Shown one piece after another: positions 47,810 to 55,801 of a stretch of DNA of 64,000 nt; positions within the stretch are counted from its first letter, which is position 1; every line of letters starts with the position of its first letter. Origin of the DNA: Larsenimonas salina. GTDB taxonomy: Bacteria > Pseudomonadota > Gammaproteobacteria > Pseudomonadales > Halomonadaceae. A program made the translations under genes and the position numbers. The notes under the pieces were generated by a model. The model was not told the origin of the DNA. It saw nothing but the letters and a program-made list of their open reading frames with translations, and did no database searches. The stretch spans positions 620,001 to 684,000 of the forward strand of contig NZ_JAMLJJ010000001.1 of assembly GCF_023736155.1 (NCBI RefSeq), in the 5' to 3' direction.

Positions 47810-48061
47810 TCAATTCACCCACGTGATGTTGTCATCGTCGCTCTTTTTCTTGTTCGAGCGATCAATAAAGCCGATGCGCGAGGCCTCGGGTATGTCGTGA
47901 GTGTGCTCGTAGTGGATGACTGCCTCCATGCAAAGGGCAACCTGATCCTTGCTGAGTCGCGTACCGTCCGGCCATTTGCCCAGCTCGATCGCGCTCTTGA
48001 AACGCTGATAAAGCTCAGGCGTCAGCTGCGCGGCTATCTTGTCAAACGTCATGTCACTCAT
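47810..48061 (-). CDS. DUF1315 / YeaC family protein
   Basis: 83 residues, hydrophilic, with the YeaC pattern FDKIAAQLTPELYQRFKSAI, GKWPDGTRLSKDQVALCMEAVIHYEH and a Lys/Asp-rich end. Its ATGAGTGA start overlaps the rhomboid stop by 8 bases. Function unknown; in gammaproteobacteria it commonly neighbours DUF2797-like genes, by recollection. Confidence 0.82.
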   Translation of the reverse strand: MSDMTFDKIAAQLTPELYQRFKSAIELGKWPDGTRLSKDQVALCMEAVIHYEHTHDIPEASRIGFIDRSNKKKSDDDNITWVN

Positions 48062-48935
48062 CGTCTTCTCCGCGTTTATCAGTGGGCTTACGGGCAAGAA
48101 GCGTTAGTTTACCGATAATGAGGCCGGCAAACAGCCCACCCAGATGCGCTTCGTTGGCAACGTTTGGAAAGCCGATCGCACCGGCAAGGGGGGTCATGCA
48201 CAGCACCATCCACCCCACCATGAAGAGCACCAGAGCCGTTGGAACCTCGAACCGGGAATCGGGCACGCGCGACCAAAGCCAGACATACCCCATCAGTGCA
48301 TAGATCACGCCGGACATGCCGCCGAACAGCAGCGTGCCGGTCATGTACTGCGCAAGGTTTGCAAATACGCCCGAGGCGACGACGAGTGCGAGAAAGCGCA
48401 GCCGGCCCTGATACTCCTCGACCTGACGGCCGAAGTACCAAAGCCAGACCATATTGAATACCAGGTGCATCCAGCCAAAATGTAAAAACACCGGCGAAAG
48501 CAGCCGCCAGAACTGCCCGGTCGCAAACGCCTGCGACAGCGTACCGGCCTCGAGGCCCTGTGAGGTCAACGTCATTGGAACGATGGTGAAGGCCGTGATG
48601 AACTCAACGCTTGCCACGCTCATCATCACATAGATCATCGCACAGAGGGCGATGGTCAGTGCGGTGAACGCCGCGCGCCGGAGCGCCTGACGGGCACTGT
48701 TACTGGCGGGTAGATCAGAGCGCGTTTCGGCGTCATGCTCGTCGAGTGTCAGCGCCTGGCCGCTTCGAAAGCGCTCAGTGAGCGCAACGGCGTCATCAAG
48801 ACGCGCCTCGTCCATCAGAAAGATCAGTTGCTGATCCTGCTCTTCGCGGTAGTGGTGATTGATGCGGTGCGCCCAGAGCGCCTGTCTGAGCGGTGAAATA
48901 TCGATGTGCTCAGGAAACTGAAGTACCTTGGCCAT
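48054..48935 (-). CDS. Rhomboid-family intramembrane serine protease (GlpG-like)
   Basis: 293 residues. A cytosolic N-terminal domain (about 90 residues, QFPEHIDISPLRQALWAHRI, as in GlpG) is followed by six or so membrane helices. The rhomboid signature is complete: HFGWMHLVFNMVWLW with the HxxxN motif, the nucleophile in GGMSGVIYALMG (GxSG) and the catalytic histidine in NEAHLGGLFAG. It should cut membrane proteins within the bilayer; targets unknown. It leads the rhomboid-yeaC-DUF2797 run. Start MAKVLQFP is preferred to a codon seven residues upstream. Confidence 0.9.
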   Translation of the reverse strand: MAKVLQFPEHIDISPLRQALWAHRINHHYREEQDQQLIFLMDEARLDDAVALTERFRSGQALTLDEHDAETRSDLPASNSARQALRRAAFTALTIALCAMIYVMMSVASVEFITAFTIVPMTLTSQGLEAGTLSQAFATGQFWRLLSPVFLHFGWMHLVFNMVWLWYFGRQVEEYQGRLRFLALVVASGVFANLAQYMTGTLLFGGMSGVIYALMGYVWLWSRVPDSRFEVPTALVLFMVGWMVLCMTPLAGAIGFPNVANEAHLGGLFAGLIIGKLTLLARKPTDKRGEDDE

Positions 48936-49007
48936 AAACCCTATCCATTCGTTCAAGCCTTGAATGAGCCGGTCGTGCGATGGCCCAGGCGGTTATTGCG
49001 TCCATAA

Positions 49008-49038
49008 AAAAAGAAGTCCGGTGGGTAGGCCACCGGAC
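49008..49038 (-). terminator. Terminator after nadK-phosphatase operon
   Basis: GTCCGGTGG / CCACCGGAC (49016-49024 and 49030-49038), loop of five. On the minus strand it is followed by TTCTTTTTTTA. Confidence 0.9.
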
Positions 49039-49103
49039 AAGAGCAAGGGATCATTCAAGGGAACACCTACTCTGATGCCGGCATGTTCCGGAAGTTCCTC
49101 GCT

Positions 49104-50096
49104 CTAGTGAAATTCTCGCGATTTTTTTTCAGCGTCTCGCTCCGAGAGCACCTTGAGCCAGACGAATCGGTTCGCATCGAGGCGCTGTTCGCCATCGAAT
49201 CGATAGGCTACCAACCGCCCGTACTTCACTGCACTGTAGTCAAGACAGGCGACGTTCGGGGCCGGCAGGGCCGGAATGCCCTCACACCAATAGTGCCCGA
49301 TAAAGAGCGGTCGGCGTGTCGGAGCGTAGTAGGCAAGCGAGCACCGCTCCCGATCTGAAAGCGGCCGCGCGTCAAGTTCCGGAGGCAGATGATCGGGCTG
49401 AAAGACCACATCGCCATAGGTTTCAGGGTCGGGCGTCCAGAAATTGGCGCGAAAAGATCGACGGGCGAATCCATCGCTCGAGCGAATCTGAAGCCCGTCG
49501 GGCAGCACAACATTAGCGCCTCGAGTCAGCCGGTCCAGAACCCGGTACTCGACGCTGTCGCTTTCGGCAGTACGGTTCAAGAAGGCGCGATCAATGCGCC
49601 CGTCGGGGTGCGTTTCAAGAAACCGTCGAATCAACGGCTCGTCCCAGCAGGCGTGCACCACACGAAGCGTTGGAAGCTCAAGACACAGCGGCAGTGTCAT
49701 GAACCAGTCGAGGTAGCTCTGCCACTGCGCGTCACGGCCTTCGAACTGCGCAAGCGTCTCTTGAATGACCCGGGTGCTTCTGGGGGTATGGGGCCGCAGC
49801 CAGCCGCCGCCCGTGGGGCTTGGCGAGCAGTAACTGAGCGCGTGATATTCGTGATTGCCCATCACGATCAAGGCGCTGCCGGCATCCACCATTCGCTTGG
49901 CAATGTCGAGCGCCAGTGGCACGCGAGGGCCCCGGTCGATCAGATCCCCAAGAAAGATGACCCGTCGACTCGGGTGGCGGTAGACCCCATCGTCGCATCG
50001 CGTATAGCCTAGGCGCTCCAGCAGTACCGCAAGTGTTGCGCCACAGCCATGAACATCGCCGATCAGATCGAACGCATCCTCGCTCATGCCCTTCAT
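49104..50096 (-). CDS. Calcineurin-like metallophosphatase
   Basis: About 330 residues. The metal-binding motifs of the bis(5'-nucleosyl)-tetraphosphatase/PrpA-like branch are clear: DLIGDVHGCGATL, FLGDLIDRGP, VMGNHEYHAL, VVHACWD and, further on, FIGHYWCEG. The role may be protein phosphatase or dinucleotide hydrolase. It overlaps the nadK stop as ATGA if the ATG at 50094-50096 is used; an ATG three codons later (50085-50087) is an alternative. Coupling to NAD kinase may mean a nucleotide-related substrate, which is inference. Confidence 0.85.
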   Translation of the reverse strand: MKGMSEDAFDLIGDVHGCGATLAVLLERLGYTRCDDGVYRHPSRRVIFLGDLIDRGPRVPLALDIAKRMVDAGSALIVMGNHEYHALSYCSPSPTGGGWLRPHTPRSTRVIQETLAQFEGRDAQWQSYLDWFMTLPLCLELPTLRVVHACWDEPLIRRFLETHPDGRIDRAFLNRTAESDSVEYRVLDRLTRGANVVLPDGLQIRSSDGFARRSFRANFWTPDPETYGDVVFQPDHLPPELDARPLSDRERCSLAYYAPTRRPLFIGHYWCEGIPALPAPNVACLDYSAVKYGRLVAYRFDGEQRLDANRFVWLKVLSERDAEKKSREFH

Positions 50097-50974
50097 TCTC
50101 CGAGCCGACTGCTCCAACCGAGCTTATTGCGGCAAATGGCGTAAAAATCGTGCCCGACGGGGTGAATGAGATTCAGCCGTTCGGGCAGCCGTTTGACCTC
50201 GATGATATCGCCGGGCTGGGCCACGACTTGAGACTGCCCGTCACAGCTCAGATGCGGAAAGGCTTCGTTGGTTTCGCCGACATGAAGCGTGATGCGGCTG
50301 TCGGCATCGACCACGATCGGCCGGCTCGACAGGGTATGCGGCGACAGCGGCACGAGCTCGATCGCGTCGAGCCCGGGATGCAGGATCGGCCCGCCGCCGG
50401 AGAGCGCGTAGGCGGTGGAGCCCGTCGGGGTTGCAATGATGAGCCCATCGGCGCGGAGGGTGTAGACGAACTGCTCGTTGATAAAAAGCTCAAACTCGAG
50501 CATTTGAATCGCCTTGCCGGGGTGAAGCACAACATCATTGAGGCAGTTGCCGCGTGCAATGCACTCGCCGTTACGCTCAACGCGCATGTCGAGCAGAAAG
50601 CGCGCTTCGTGCTCGAACTCGCCATCGAGCACGCGGCCCACGCCCTCTTCGACCTCATCGGGGGCGATGTCGGTCAGAAATCCGAGGCGCCCCCGGTTGA
50701 CGCCGAGCACCGGTGTCCCGCTCGTGCACAGCACCCGCGCCGCGCCCAAAAGGCTGCCGTCGCCGCCGACCACGATCACCAGATCGCATGACTGGCCCAT
50801 GGCCTCGCTTGACATGACTTCCGGCGCCTGTCCCAAAAGCGATTCCGCAATATGATCCTCGACAATCACCCGGCAACCGCGTGTCTGTAAAAACCGGATC
50901 AAACGTTTTAAGGTGACCAGGGTATTGGTGCTGCCCAATCGTCCGATCAGGCCAATCGCTTTGAACGACGGCAT
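50093..50974 (-). CDS. nadK: NAD kinase
   Basis: 293 residues; phosphorylates NAD to NADP. It has the GGDGSLLGAAR loop with the conserved Asp, GVNRGRLGFLTDI, the LNDVVLHPG block and DGLIIATPTGSTAYALSGGGPI. Length matches E. coli NadK (292). Start ATG 50972-50974 was chosen by homology; the ribosome site is weak. Divergent from DUF1853 across 68 bases. Confidence 0.97.
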   Translation of the reverse strand: MPSFKAIGLIGRLGSTNTLVTLKRLIRFLQTRGCRVIVEDHIAESLLGQAPEVMSSEAMGQSCDLVIVVGGDGSLLGAARVLCTSGTPVLGVNRGRLGFLTDIAPDEVEEGVGRVLDGEFEHEARFLLDMRVERNGECIARGNCLNDVVLHPGKAIQMLEFELFINEQFVYTLRADGLIIATPTGSTAYALSGGGPILHPGLDAIELVPLSPHTLSSRPIVVDADSRITLHVGETNEAFPHLSCDGQSQVVAQPGDIIEVKRLPERLNLIHPVGHDFYAICRNKLGWSSRLGE

Positions 50975-51042
50975 GCTAAATATCCATTCACGGGCCAAGC
51001 GCTGCATTATGCGACGGTGAACAAGTCGGGGCAAACGCCAAC

Positions 51043-51999
51043 ATGAATCAGGACCGCATCCGGGCCGATCTGGCCTGGCTAAGACAGGCCCCACGACTGA
51101 TTGACCTGGGCGATATCACCCCGCCCACTTCTGAGCTGCTGCCGACACCGCCTGAGTCGACGTCATCGATGGCGGGCGCCATTGCCCGTGACTACCTCGA
51201 AAAAAATCAGCGCGTTCGCCTTGGCCACTACGTCGAACGGCTGTGGAAGGCTCTGCTCGACGCCCAGAGCGATACTGAGGTGCTTGCGTGCAACCTCGGC
51301 GTTCGAGACGTTGAGGCGCCCACACGAACGCTTGGGGAGCTCGATCTTCTTTATCGAACCGGCGCACGCATTGAACATCTAGAATTTGCCGCCAAGTTCT
51401 TTCTTGGCCTGCCGGAAGGCCCGGGCACCGAGACGAGCATGGCCCGCTGGATCGGCATGAGTGGTACCGACTCGCTCGCCAGAAAGACCGCACACCTGCT
51501 TCGCCATCAACTGCCCATGGCTCGAAAGCTGTTCGAGCATCCGCCCAAGGCGCTGGCAGCGCTTGACGGCGAACTTCGCTCGCGCATGCACGTGACCGGC
51601 GCGCTGTTCTACCCCTGGATCAAGGGCGATGGCGTCTGCCTTCCCGCACCCGACGGCGCCGCACTCGAACATGAGCGCGGGATCTGGGTATATTCCGATG
51701 ATGCCCAACTCGCCCTTTCCGAGCTCGGCATCACCCACCTTGTGCGGCTTTATAAACCGCATTGGCTGTCACCGCCGCCGCTCGAAACGCTGGCTCCGAT
51801 CGACCCTGTATTTTCGTCAGTGCGCGAAGCCGCCTACCACACCCATCAGGCGCTTTGGGGGCTTACCGCGGATCAACGTTTGATACGCCTTGTGATCGCT
51901 CCGCCCCACTGGCCCGATCGCATCGGACTTCCTCCGACACAACCGATCACTGCACAAGTCTTTGAGGCTCCCCGCTTCACGGTGAAAAAAACGGCTTGA
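51043..51999 (+). CDS. DUF1853 family protein
   Basis: 318 residues, soluble. The conserved core is HYVERLWKALL, RTLGELDLLYR and EHLEFAAKFFLGL, then an all-beta/alpha C-terminal half. Glu99-Leu-Asp101 followed by Glu114-x3-Lys118 resembles the acidic/lysine spacing of PD-(D/E)XK nuclease-like folds, but the usual E-x-K is not kept, so no activity is claimed. It precedes the zntR-like gene by 61 bases. Confidence 0.82.
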   Translation: MNQDRIRADLAWLRQAPRLIDLGDITPPTSELLPTPPESTSSMAGAIARDYLEKNQRVRLGHYVERLWKALLDAQSDTEVLACNLGVRDVEAPTRTLGELDLLYRTGARIEHLEFAAKFFLGLPEGPGTETSMARWIGMSGTDSLARKTAHLLRHQLPMARKLFEHPPKALAALDGELRSRMHVTGALFYPWIKGDGVCLPAPDGAALEHERGIWVYSDDAQLALSELGITHLVRLYKPHWLSPPPLETLAPIDPVFSSVREAAYHTHQALWGLTADQRLIRLVIAPPHWPDRIGLPPTQPITAQVFEAPRFTVKKTA

Positions 52000-52027
52000 C
52001 CCTGTAGTTAACAACAGGGGGTAAACT
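51996..52027 (+). promoter_or_regulatory. MerR-type promoter/operator of the metal-efflux pair
   Basis: -35 TTGACC (51996-52001) and -10 TAAACT (52022-52027) are 20 bases apart, the stretched spacing that MerR-family activators need. The spacer holds the near-perfect dyad CCCTGT-AGTTAACA-ACAGGG (52000-52019). The regulator gene starts 34 bases after the -10, so this drives it and the exporter together. Confidence 0.88.
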
Positions 52028-52060
52028 GAGTTTGATGAGCATTGGTCGACCAGGAGCCCT

Positions 52061-52504
52061 ATGAAAGATTTGAAACGCGTTGACCTCGCCCGCGCCGCTG
52101 GCGTCTCGGGTGAAACGATTCGCTACTACGAGACGCAGGGCCTGCTGCCAGAACCGGCGCGGGACGCCAACGGCTACCGCCGCTACACGTCCGACACCCT
52201 CGAGCGGTTGGATTTCATTCAGCGCGCCAAGGCCATGGGCTTTAGCCTTAAGGACATCGGTGAGCTTCTGGCGCTGGAGGTCGATCGCGACGCCCATACC
52301 TGTGAAGAGGTCAAGCGTATTGCCGAAGCCAAGCAACGCGACATCGAGCGGCGCATCGGCGAACTCGAGCGCATGCACGATGCCTTGAGCGTCATCAACG
52401 CGCGGTGCTGCGGTGGGCCGCACTCGGCCACACACTGCACCATCCTGACCGCGCTGGCCGATAACGAATCGAACGAGGAGACTTGCCATGGGCACCCTGA
52501 CTGA
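52061..52504 (+). CDS. ZntR-like MerR-family regulator
   Basis: 147 residues. N-terminal helix-turn-helix and wing (VDLARAAGVSGETIRYYETQ, GYRRYTSDTLERLDFI), dimerisation helix, then a metal loop. Cys81, Cys116, Cys117, His121 and Cys126 match the zinc ligands of E. coli ZntR with a constant offset of two, so zinc or a similar divalent ion is the likely signal. It probably twists its own long-spacer promoter to switch on the efflux gene, which it overlaps by 17 bases. Confidence 0.88.
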   Translation: MKDLKRVDLARAAGVSGETIRYYETQGLLPEPARDANGYRRYTSDTLERLDFIQRAKAMGFSLKDIGELLALEVDRDAHTCEEVKRIAEAKQRDIERRIGELERMHDALSVINARCCGGPHSATHCTILTALADNESNEETCHGHPD

Positions 52505-53573
52505 CATCGGTGCAGCGTTTCTAAAACTGTGGCAGGAGGCCGCCGTCTGGCTTTTACTAGGGCTGGTGGTCGCCGGACTCTTGCACACATTTGTCAAAGG
52601 CGATCGGCTCGGCCGCCACTTAAGCGGCCCCGGGCCGTGGCCAGCGGTCAAGGCCGCACTCATGGGTACGCCCCTGCCGCTGTGCTCCTGTGGTGTCATT
52701 CCGGCCGCGATCGGCCTTCGTCGCGGCGGGGCATCAAAAAGCGCCACGACCGCCTTTCTGATCTCGACGCCTGAAACCGGGGTCGACTCGATCGCGATTT
52801 CCTACGCCCTGCTCGGCCCGTTCATGACCGTAATCCGCCCCATTGCCGCGCTGTGTTCAGCTCTAACGGCGGCCATGCTGGTCCTTCTTGGAGAACGACG
52901 CGAAGAAACCTCAACACCACCGCAACCGAGCAAGCCCGCCTGTGGCGGTTGCTGCGGCGGCGGAAATACACGCACCGATGCCACTTCACCATCACCCGGG
53001 CTTGGCACCCGACTGTGGCAGGGTCAACGCTACGCGTTTACGTCGCTGCTCGGGGATCTCTCGCTGTGGCTGGTGGTCGGACTGCTGGCCTCGGCGATGG
53101 TGGTTGCGCTGGTACCGAGCGACGCGCTGGCCGAGCTCTCCCAGGGGCCGGGGGCGATGCTTCTGATGGCGCTGGTCGGCGTGCCGATGTACATCTGCGC
53201 CTCCGCCTCAACCCCGCTTGCCGCGGGGCTGCTGCTGGCCGGCGTATCGCCGGGGGCGGTGCTGGTCTTTCTATTGGCGGGCCCGGCCACCAACCTCGCA
53301 ACGCTTGTCCTTGTCCGCCGTGAGCTCGGAGCACGGGCCCTGGCAGGCTACCTCACGGGTGTCGTCGGGGTGGCGATCGCGTTCGGCTATCTGACCAACG
53401 CCCTGATCGCCACATTCGGGATCAATATTCAAAGCGAGCTTGGAAGCCACACCGCGCTTCCCGAGGCACTGAGCTGGGCCGCCTCGACTCTGCTTGCCGT
53501 ACTGGTGTTTCGAGACCTTGCTCGCGGCATATCCAGGCGGCTTGGCATCGAGCGAGCCGCCAAGACTGCATAA
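52488..53573 (+). CDS. SO_0444-type Cu/Zn efflux permease (PF03773-like)
   Basis: 361 residues, about eight membrane helices in two related halves. The first half carries GTPLPLCSCGVIPAAIGLRR with its CxC pair and the second GVPMYICASASTPLAAGLLLAG; a cytosolic Cys-rich loop, KPACGGCCGGGN, lies between them and probably binds metal. Related permeases include ArsP. Being placed behind a zinc-type MerR regulator suggests zinc export, with other thiophilic metals possible. GAGGAGA precedes the ATG. Confidence 0.87.
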   Translation: MGTLTDIGAAFLKLWQEAAVWLLLGLVVAGLLHTFVKGDRLGRHLSGPGPWPAVKAALMGTPLPLCSCGVIPAAIGLRRGGASKSATTAFLISTPETGVDSIAISYALLGPFMTVIRPIAALCSALTAAMLVLLGERREETSTPPQPSKPACGGCCGGGNTRTDATSPSPGLGTRLWQGQRYAFTSLLGDLSLWLVVGLLASAMVVALVPSDALAELSQGPGAMLLMALVGVPMYICASASTPLAAGLLLAGVSPGAVLVFLLAGPATNLATLVLVRRELGARALAGYLTGVVGVAIAFGYLTNALIATFGINIQSELGSHTALPEALSWAASTLLAVLVFRDLARGISRRLGIERAAKTA

Positions 53574-53579
53574 GATCGA

Positions 53580-54461
53580 TCACACGCCGGCTGCACTACG
53601 CCGGCGTTTTTTCTCCCAGAGCTCATTGGCCACCAGTGAGGCCACGATAATGGCGCCACCGAGCGTTAGCCGCAGCAGATCGGCGTCTCGGTTCCAGATC
53701 ACCAGGTTGACGACCAGCCCTGCCGGAATCAGCACGTTGTTCATGATGGCAAGGGCGCCGGCATCGACCCGCCGCGCACCTTCATTCCAGAGGAAGTACC
53801 CAAGCCCGGAAGCCACCAGCCCAAGCCAGGCAAGCACCCCCCACTGAAGCGGCTCTGGCCAGGGCGCGCTCTTGTCGCCGAGGATCAGATAGGCAACGAT
53901 CGCGACACTGAGCGCGCCCAGATAGAACCAACCGAAGATGGTACGTGCCGGCACATCAATCTGTTCGCGCGCCATCAGGCGCCTATAGCCGACCTGGCCG
54001 ATGGCAAAGCAGAGATTGGCCGCCTGAACCATCAAAAAACCAATCCAGAACCCATTGCCGCCCTCGGGCGCCTGAAACCGAATCACCGCCGCGCCGATAA
54101 CAGCGATTAAGGCCGTGAACAGATGAAACGGGGTAAATCGCTTGGCAAGCGCGTCATCGAGCAAGGTGATGTAGATCGGCGTGAAGATCGTAAATAGCAA
54201 AATTTCCGGCACGCTGAGCAGCAGAAAGGACTGATAGTAGGACACATACATCACCCCGAGCTGAATGGCACCTACCGCCATCAGGCCGAGCCGGAGGCGC
54301 ATCGGCACCGCACGCGGTTTCAGAAATGGCACAAACAGGATCGAGGCCAACACAATGCGGGTCAGCACCGCGAAGTAGCTGTCGACGTGGCCGGCGATGT
54401 ACACGCCGATCAGGCTGAAGGAAAATGCCCACAGGCACGTGACGAAAACGAGATAACCCAT
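53580..54461 (-). CDS. EamA/DMT-family transporter (carboxylate/amino acid/amine type)
   Basis: 293 residues with ten membrane helices. The N-terminus YLVFVTCLWAFSFSLIGVYI and the HVDSYFAVLTRIVLAS motif are typical of the carboxylate/amino acid/amine subfamily. Substrate unknown. The start codon is directly back-to-back with that of the DUF6314 gene (CATATG). The 3' end of the gene contains the terminator of the convergent metal-efflux operon. Confidence 0.85.
   Translation of the reverse strand: MGYLVFVTCLWAFSFSLIGVYIAGHVDSYFAVLTRIVLASILFVPFLKPRAVPMRLRLGLMAVGAIQLGVMYVSYYQSFLLLSVPEILLFTIFTPIYITLLDDALAKRFTPFHLFTALIAVIGAAVIRFQAPEGGNGFWIGFLMVQAANLCFAIGQVGYRRLMAREQIDVPARTIFGWFYLGALSVAIVAYLILGDKSAPWPEPLQWGVLAWLGLVASGLGYFLWNEGARRVDAGALAIMNNVLIPAGLVVNLVIWNRDADLLRLTLGGAIIVASLVANELWEKKRRRSAAGV
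53584..53612 (+). terminator. Terminator of the zntR-like/efflux operon, inside the EamA gene end
   Basis: ACGCCGGC / GCCGGCGT (53584-53591, 53600-53607), loop TGCACTAC, followed by TTTTTT on the plus strand. It overlaps the last codons (Lys/Arg-rich tail, then SAAGV) of the minus-strand transporter. Confidence 0.9.
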
Positions 54462-54968
54462 ATGAGTGGTAAACCTGAAAAGGATGAGTGGTTGACAGCG
54501 ATTATACGGGCTTGGAATGCGCTCACAAGCGTCACCGCCTACCGGATGCGCTCCGAGCCGGCCGCACAATCAAACAGTGGCTGGCGCGGCGAAGGTGAAG
54601 GTCAGGTAAGAACGCAGCTGGATGAAGCGGGTGTGGTACTGCACTTTTTCGAGCAGGGCACGTTCAAGCCCACCCAGGTGCAGAGTATCGAGAGTCGAAA
54701 TGTCTTTCGCTGGGAGCTCAACGACCATCATCTGGCGCTTTACCACGAGCGTCGAGGGCCGGAAAACGCCGTGTTTCTGTTTGACCTCATGGCAGTATCA
54801 GATCATTCGCTACAGACTCGATCACCGCACCTCTGCGGTCAGGATGTCTACGACGCAGCGCTCACCCTTCACGACACACACCTTGAACTGATCTGGTCAA
54901 TCAACGGCCCACATAAAGCCGAGCGCCTTGTCTATCACTACCAGTATAACCACTACCAGCGCAGGTGA
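54462..54968 (+). CDS. DUF6314-like protein
   Basis: 168 residues, soluble. The pattern of aromatic and polar positions (GWRGEGEGQVRT, LYHERRGPENAVFLFDL, HLCGQDVYDAALTLHDTHLELIWSINGPHK, closing YHYQYNHYQ) fits the DUF6314 calycin-like domain seen from bacteria to fungi, of unknown role. Its ATG abuts the start of the divergent transporter, so its ribosome site and promoter would have to lie in that gene. A downstream Met near residue 28 is possible. Confidence 0.72.
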   Translation: MSGKPEKDEWLTAIIRAWNALTSVTAYRMRSEPAAQSNSGWRGEGEGQVRTQLDEAGVVLHFFEQGTFKPTQVQSIESRNVFRWELNDHHLALYHERRGPENAVFLFDLMAVSDHSLQTRSPHLCGQDVYDAALTLHDTHLELIWSINGPHKAERLVYHYQYNHYQRR

Positions 54969-55027
54969 TGTCCTTTGTCGGACGAGCCTTTAAAGGCGAG
55001 TCGCTCACGAACTTTAAAATCAGCCCA

Positions 55028-55059
55028 CAAAAAAAAGCGCCCGCGTTAAAGCGGGCGCT
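55028..55059 (-). terminator. Terminator after the Pmp3-type gene
   Basis: AGCGCCCGC / GCGGGCGCT with loop GTTAAA; on the minus strand a run of T follows. Confidence 0.9.
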
Positions 55060-55079
55060 CTGGGTCGATGTTCAGCGCG

Positions 55080-55241
55080 TCAGAATTTCGCGATAACCCA
55101 TACGGCGTGCACGATCCCCGGAATGAAGCCAAGCAGGGTCAGCACGATGTTGATCCAGAAATGCTTGTTGGCAATACCTACCTGCAGCAGCACGCCCAGC
55201 GGGGGAAAGATGATCGCGAAAATGATGCGGATGATATCCAT
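55080..55241 (-). CDS. Pmp3/YqaE-family small membrane protein
   Basis: A 53-residue protein with two hydrophobic helices: MDIIRIIFAIIFPPLGVLLQ, a short loop with KHFWIN, then IVLTLLGFIPGIVHAVWVI and the AKF end. The FPPLGV motif and the IPG(I/V)HA segment are diagnostic of Pmp3/YqaE stress-linked plasma-membrane proteins, which affect membrane potential or ion balance in other organisms. AAGGAGTTGTC precedes the ATG. A gene for an 80-residue protein lies 30 bases upstream on the same strand, so the two may be an operon. Confidence 0.95.
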   Translation of the reverse strand: MDIIRIIFAIIFPPLGVLLQVGIANKHFWINIVLTLLGFIPGIVHAVWVIAKF

Positions 55242-55271
55242 GACAACTCCTTGTCGTTAATGAAATCGAAT

Positions 55272-55514
55272 CTATTGGGGGTCATCGCCGCTGTCGTCGG
55301 AGCGGCGCTGCTTCCGGGCAAGTTCTTTCGAATCGCTAGCCAGTGTGTCGTGATAGCGCTCCCAGTCTTCCCAGTCAAACGGCGTGCCACTTCGTGGGCG
55401 ATGGTCGCCTGACTGACGGGCGCGCGACCAGGCTTTTTCCTCGAGCGTCTGCGGCTTGTCTTCTTCCTTATCAAGCGCAATGCCTTTACGAGCGAGATAC
55501 TCTTTCGCGTTCAT
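55272..55514 (-). CDS. Small hydrophilic hypothetical protein
   Basis: 80 residues, very polar: MNAKEYLARKGIALDKEED, then a charged middle with HRPRSGTPFDWEDWERYHD and an Asp/Arg-rich end. GGGAGG lies before the ATG, so translation is plausible. No known domain; predicted mostly disordered. It precedes the Pmp3 gene, and a separate terminator upstream isolates it from anything beyond. Confidence 0.65.
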   Translation of the reverse strand: MNAKEYLARKGIALDKEEDKPQTLEEKAWSRARQSGDHRPRSGTPFDWEDWERYHDTLASDSKELARKQRRSDDSGDDPQ

Positions 55515-55581
55515 TGGACCCTCCCAATGCGTTCAGGGACTACATGAGGGTAACGTACACCAGTATCAATCCCATACCCAT

Positions 55582-55610
55582 AAAAAAACCGCCACTGGAC
55601 TGTGGCGGTC
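55582..55610 (-). terminator. Orphan minus-strand terminator
   Basis: ACCGCCAC / GTGGCGGT (55588-55595 and 55602-55609), loop TGGACT, followed on the minus strand by a run of seven T. The only minus-strand gene upstream ends 300 bases away beyond the tRNA, so a short transcript may end here. Confidence 0.85.
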
Positions 55611-55762
55611 AAAACAACATACAAGGAACAGTAAGCAAGACGTGCTATCAGCGACTGACTGAAATCTGCATCGTCTTACCTACTCTGACCACGGCCTTTT
55701 CATTTTGATCCGCAGAAAATAAAAAAAATTGAAATCGGCTGGAATCCACTGCCATGGCTTGC

Positions 55763-55791
55763 TTGCGCGCACCTCTTAAACCGAATAGGAT
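55763..55791 (+). promoter_or_regulatory. tRNA-Gly promoter
   Basis: TTGCGC (55763-55768), 17 bases, TAGGAT (55786-55791), then a GC-rich stretch up to the tRNA start at 55802. The -10 is imperfect, but spacing and position fit a stable-RNA promoter. Confidence 0.55.
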
Positions 55792-55801
55792 CACGTCGTC
55801 G

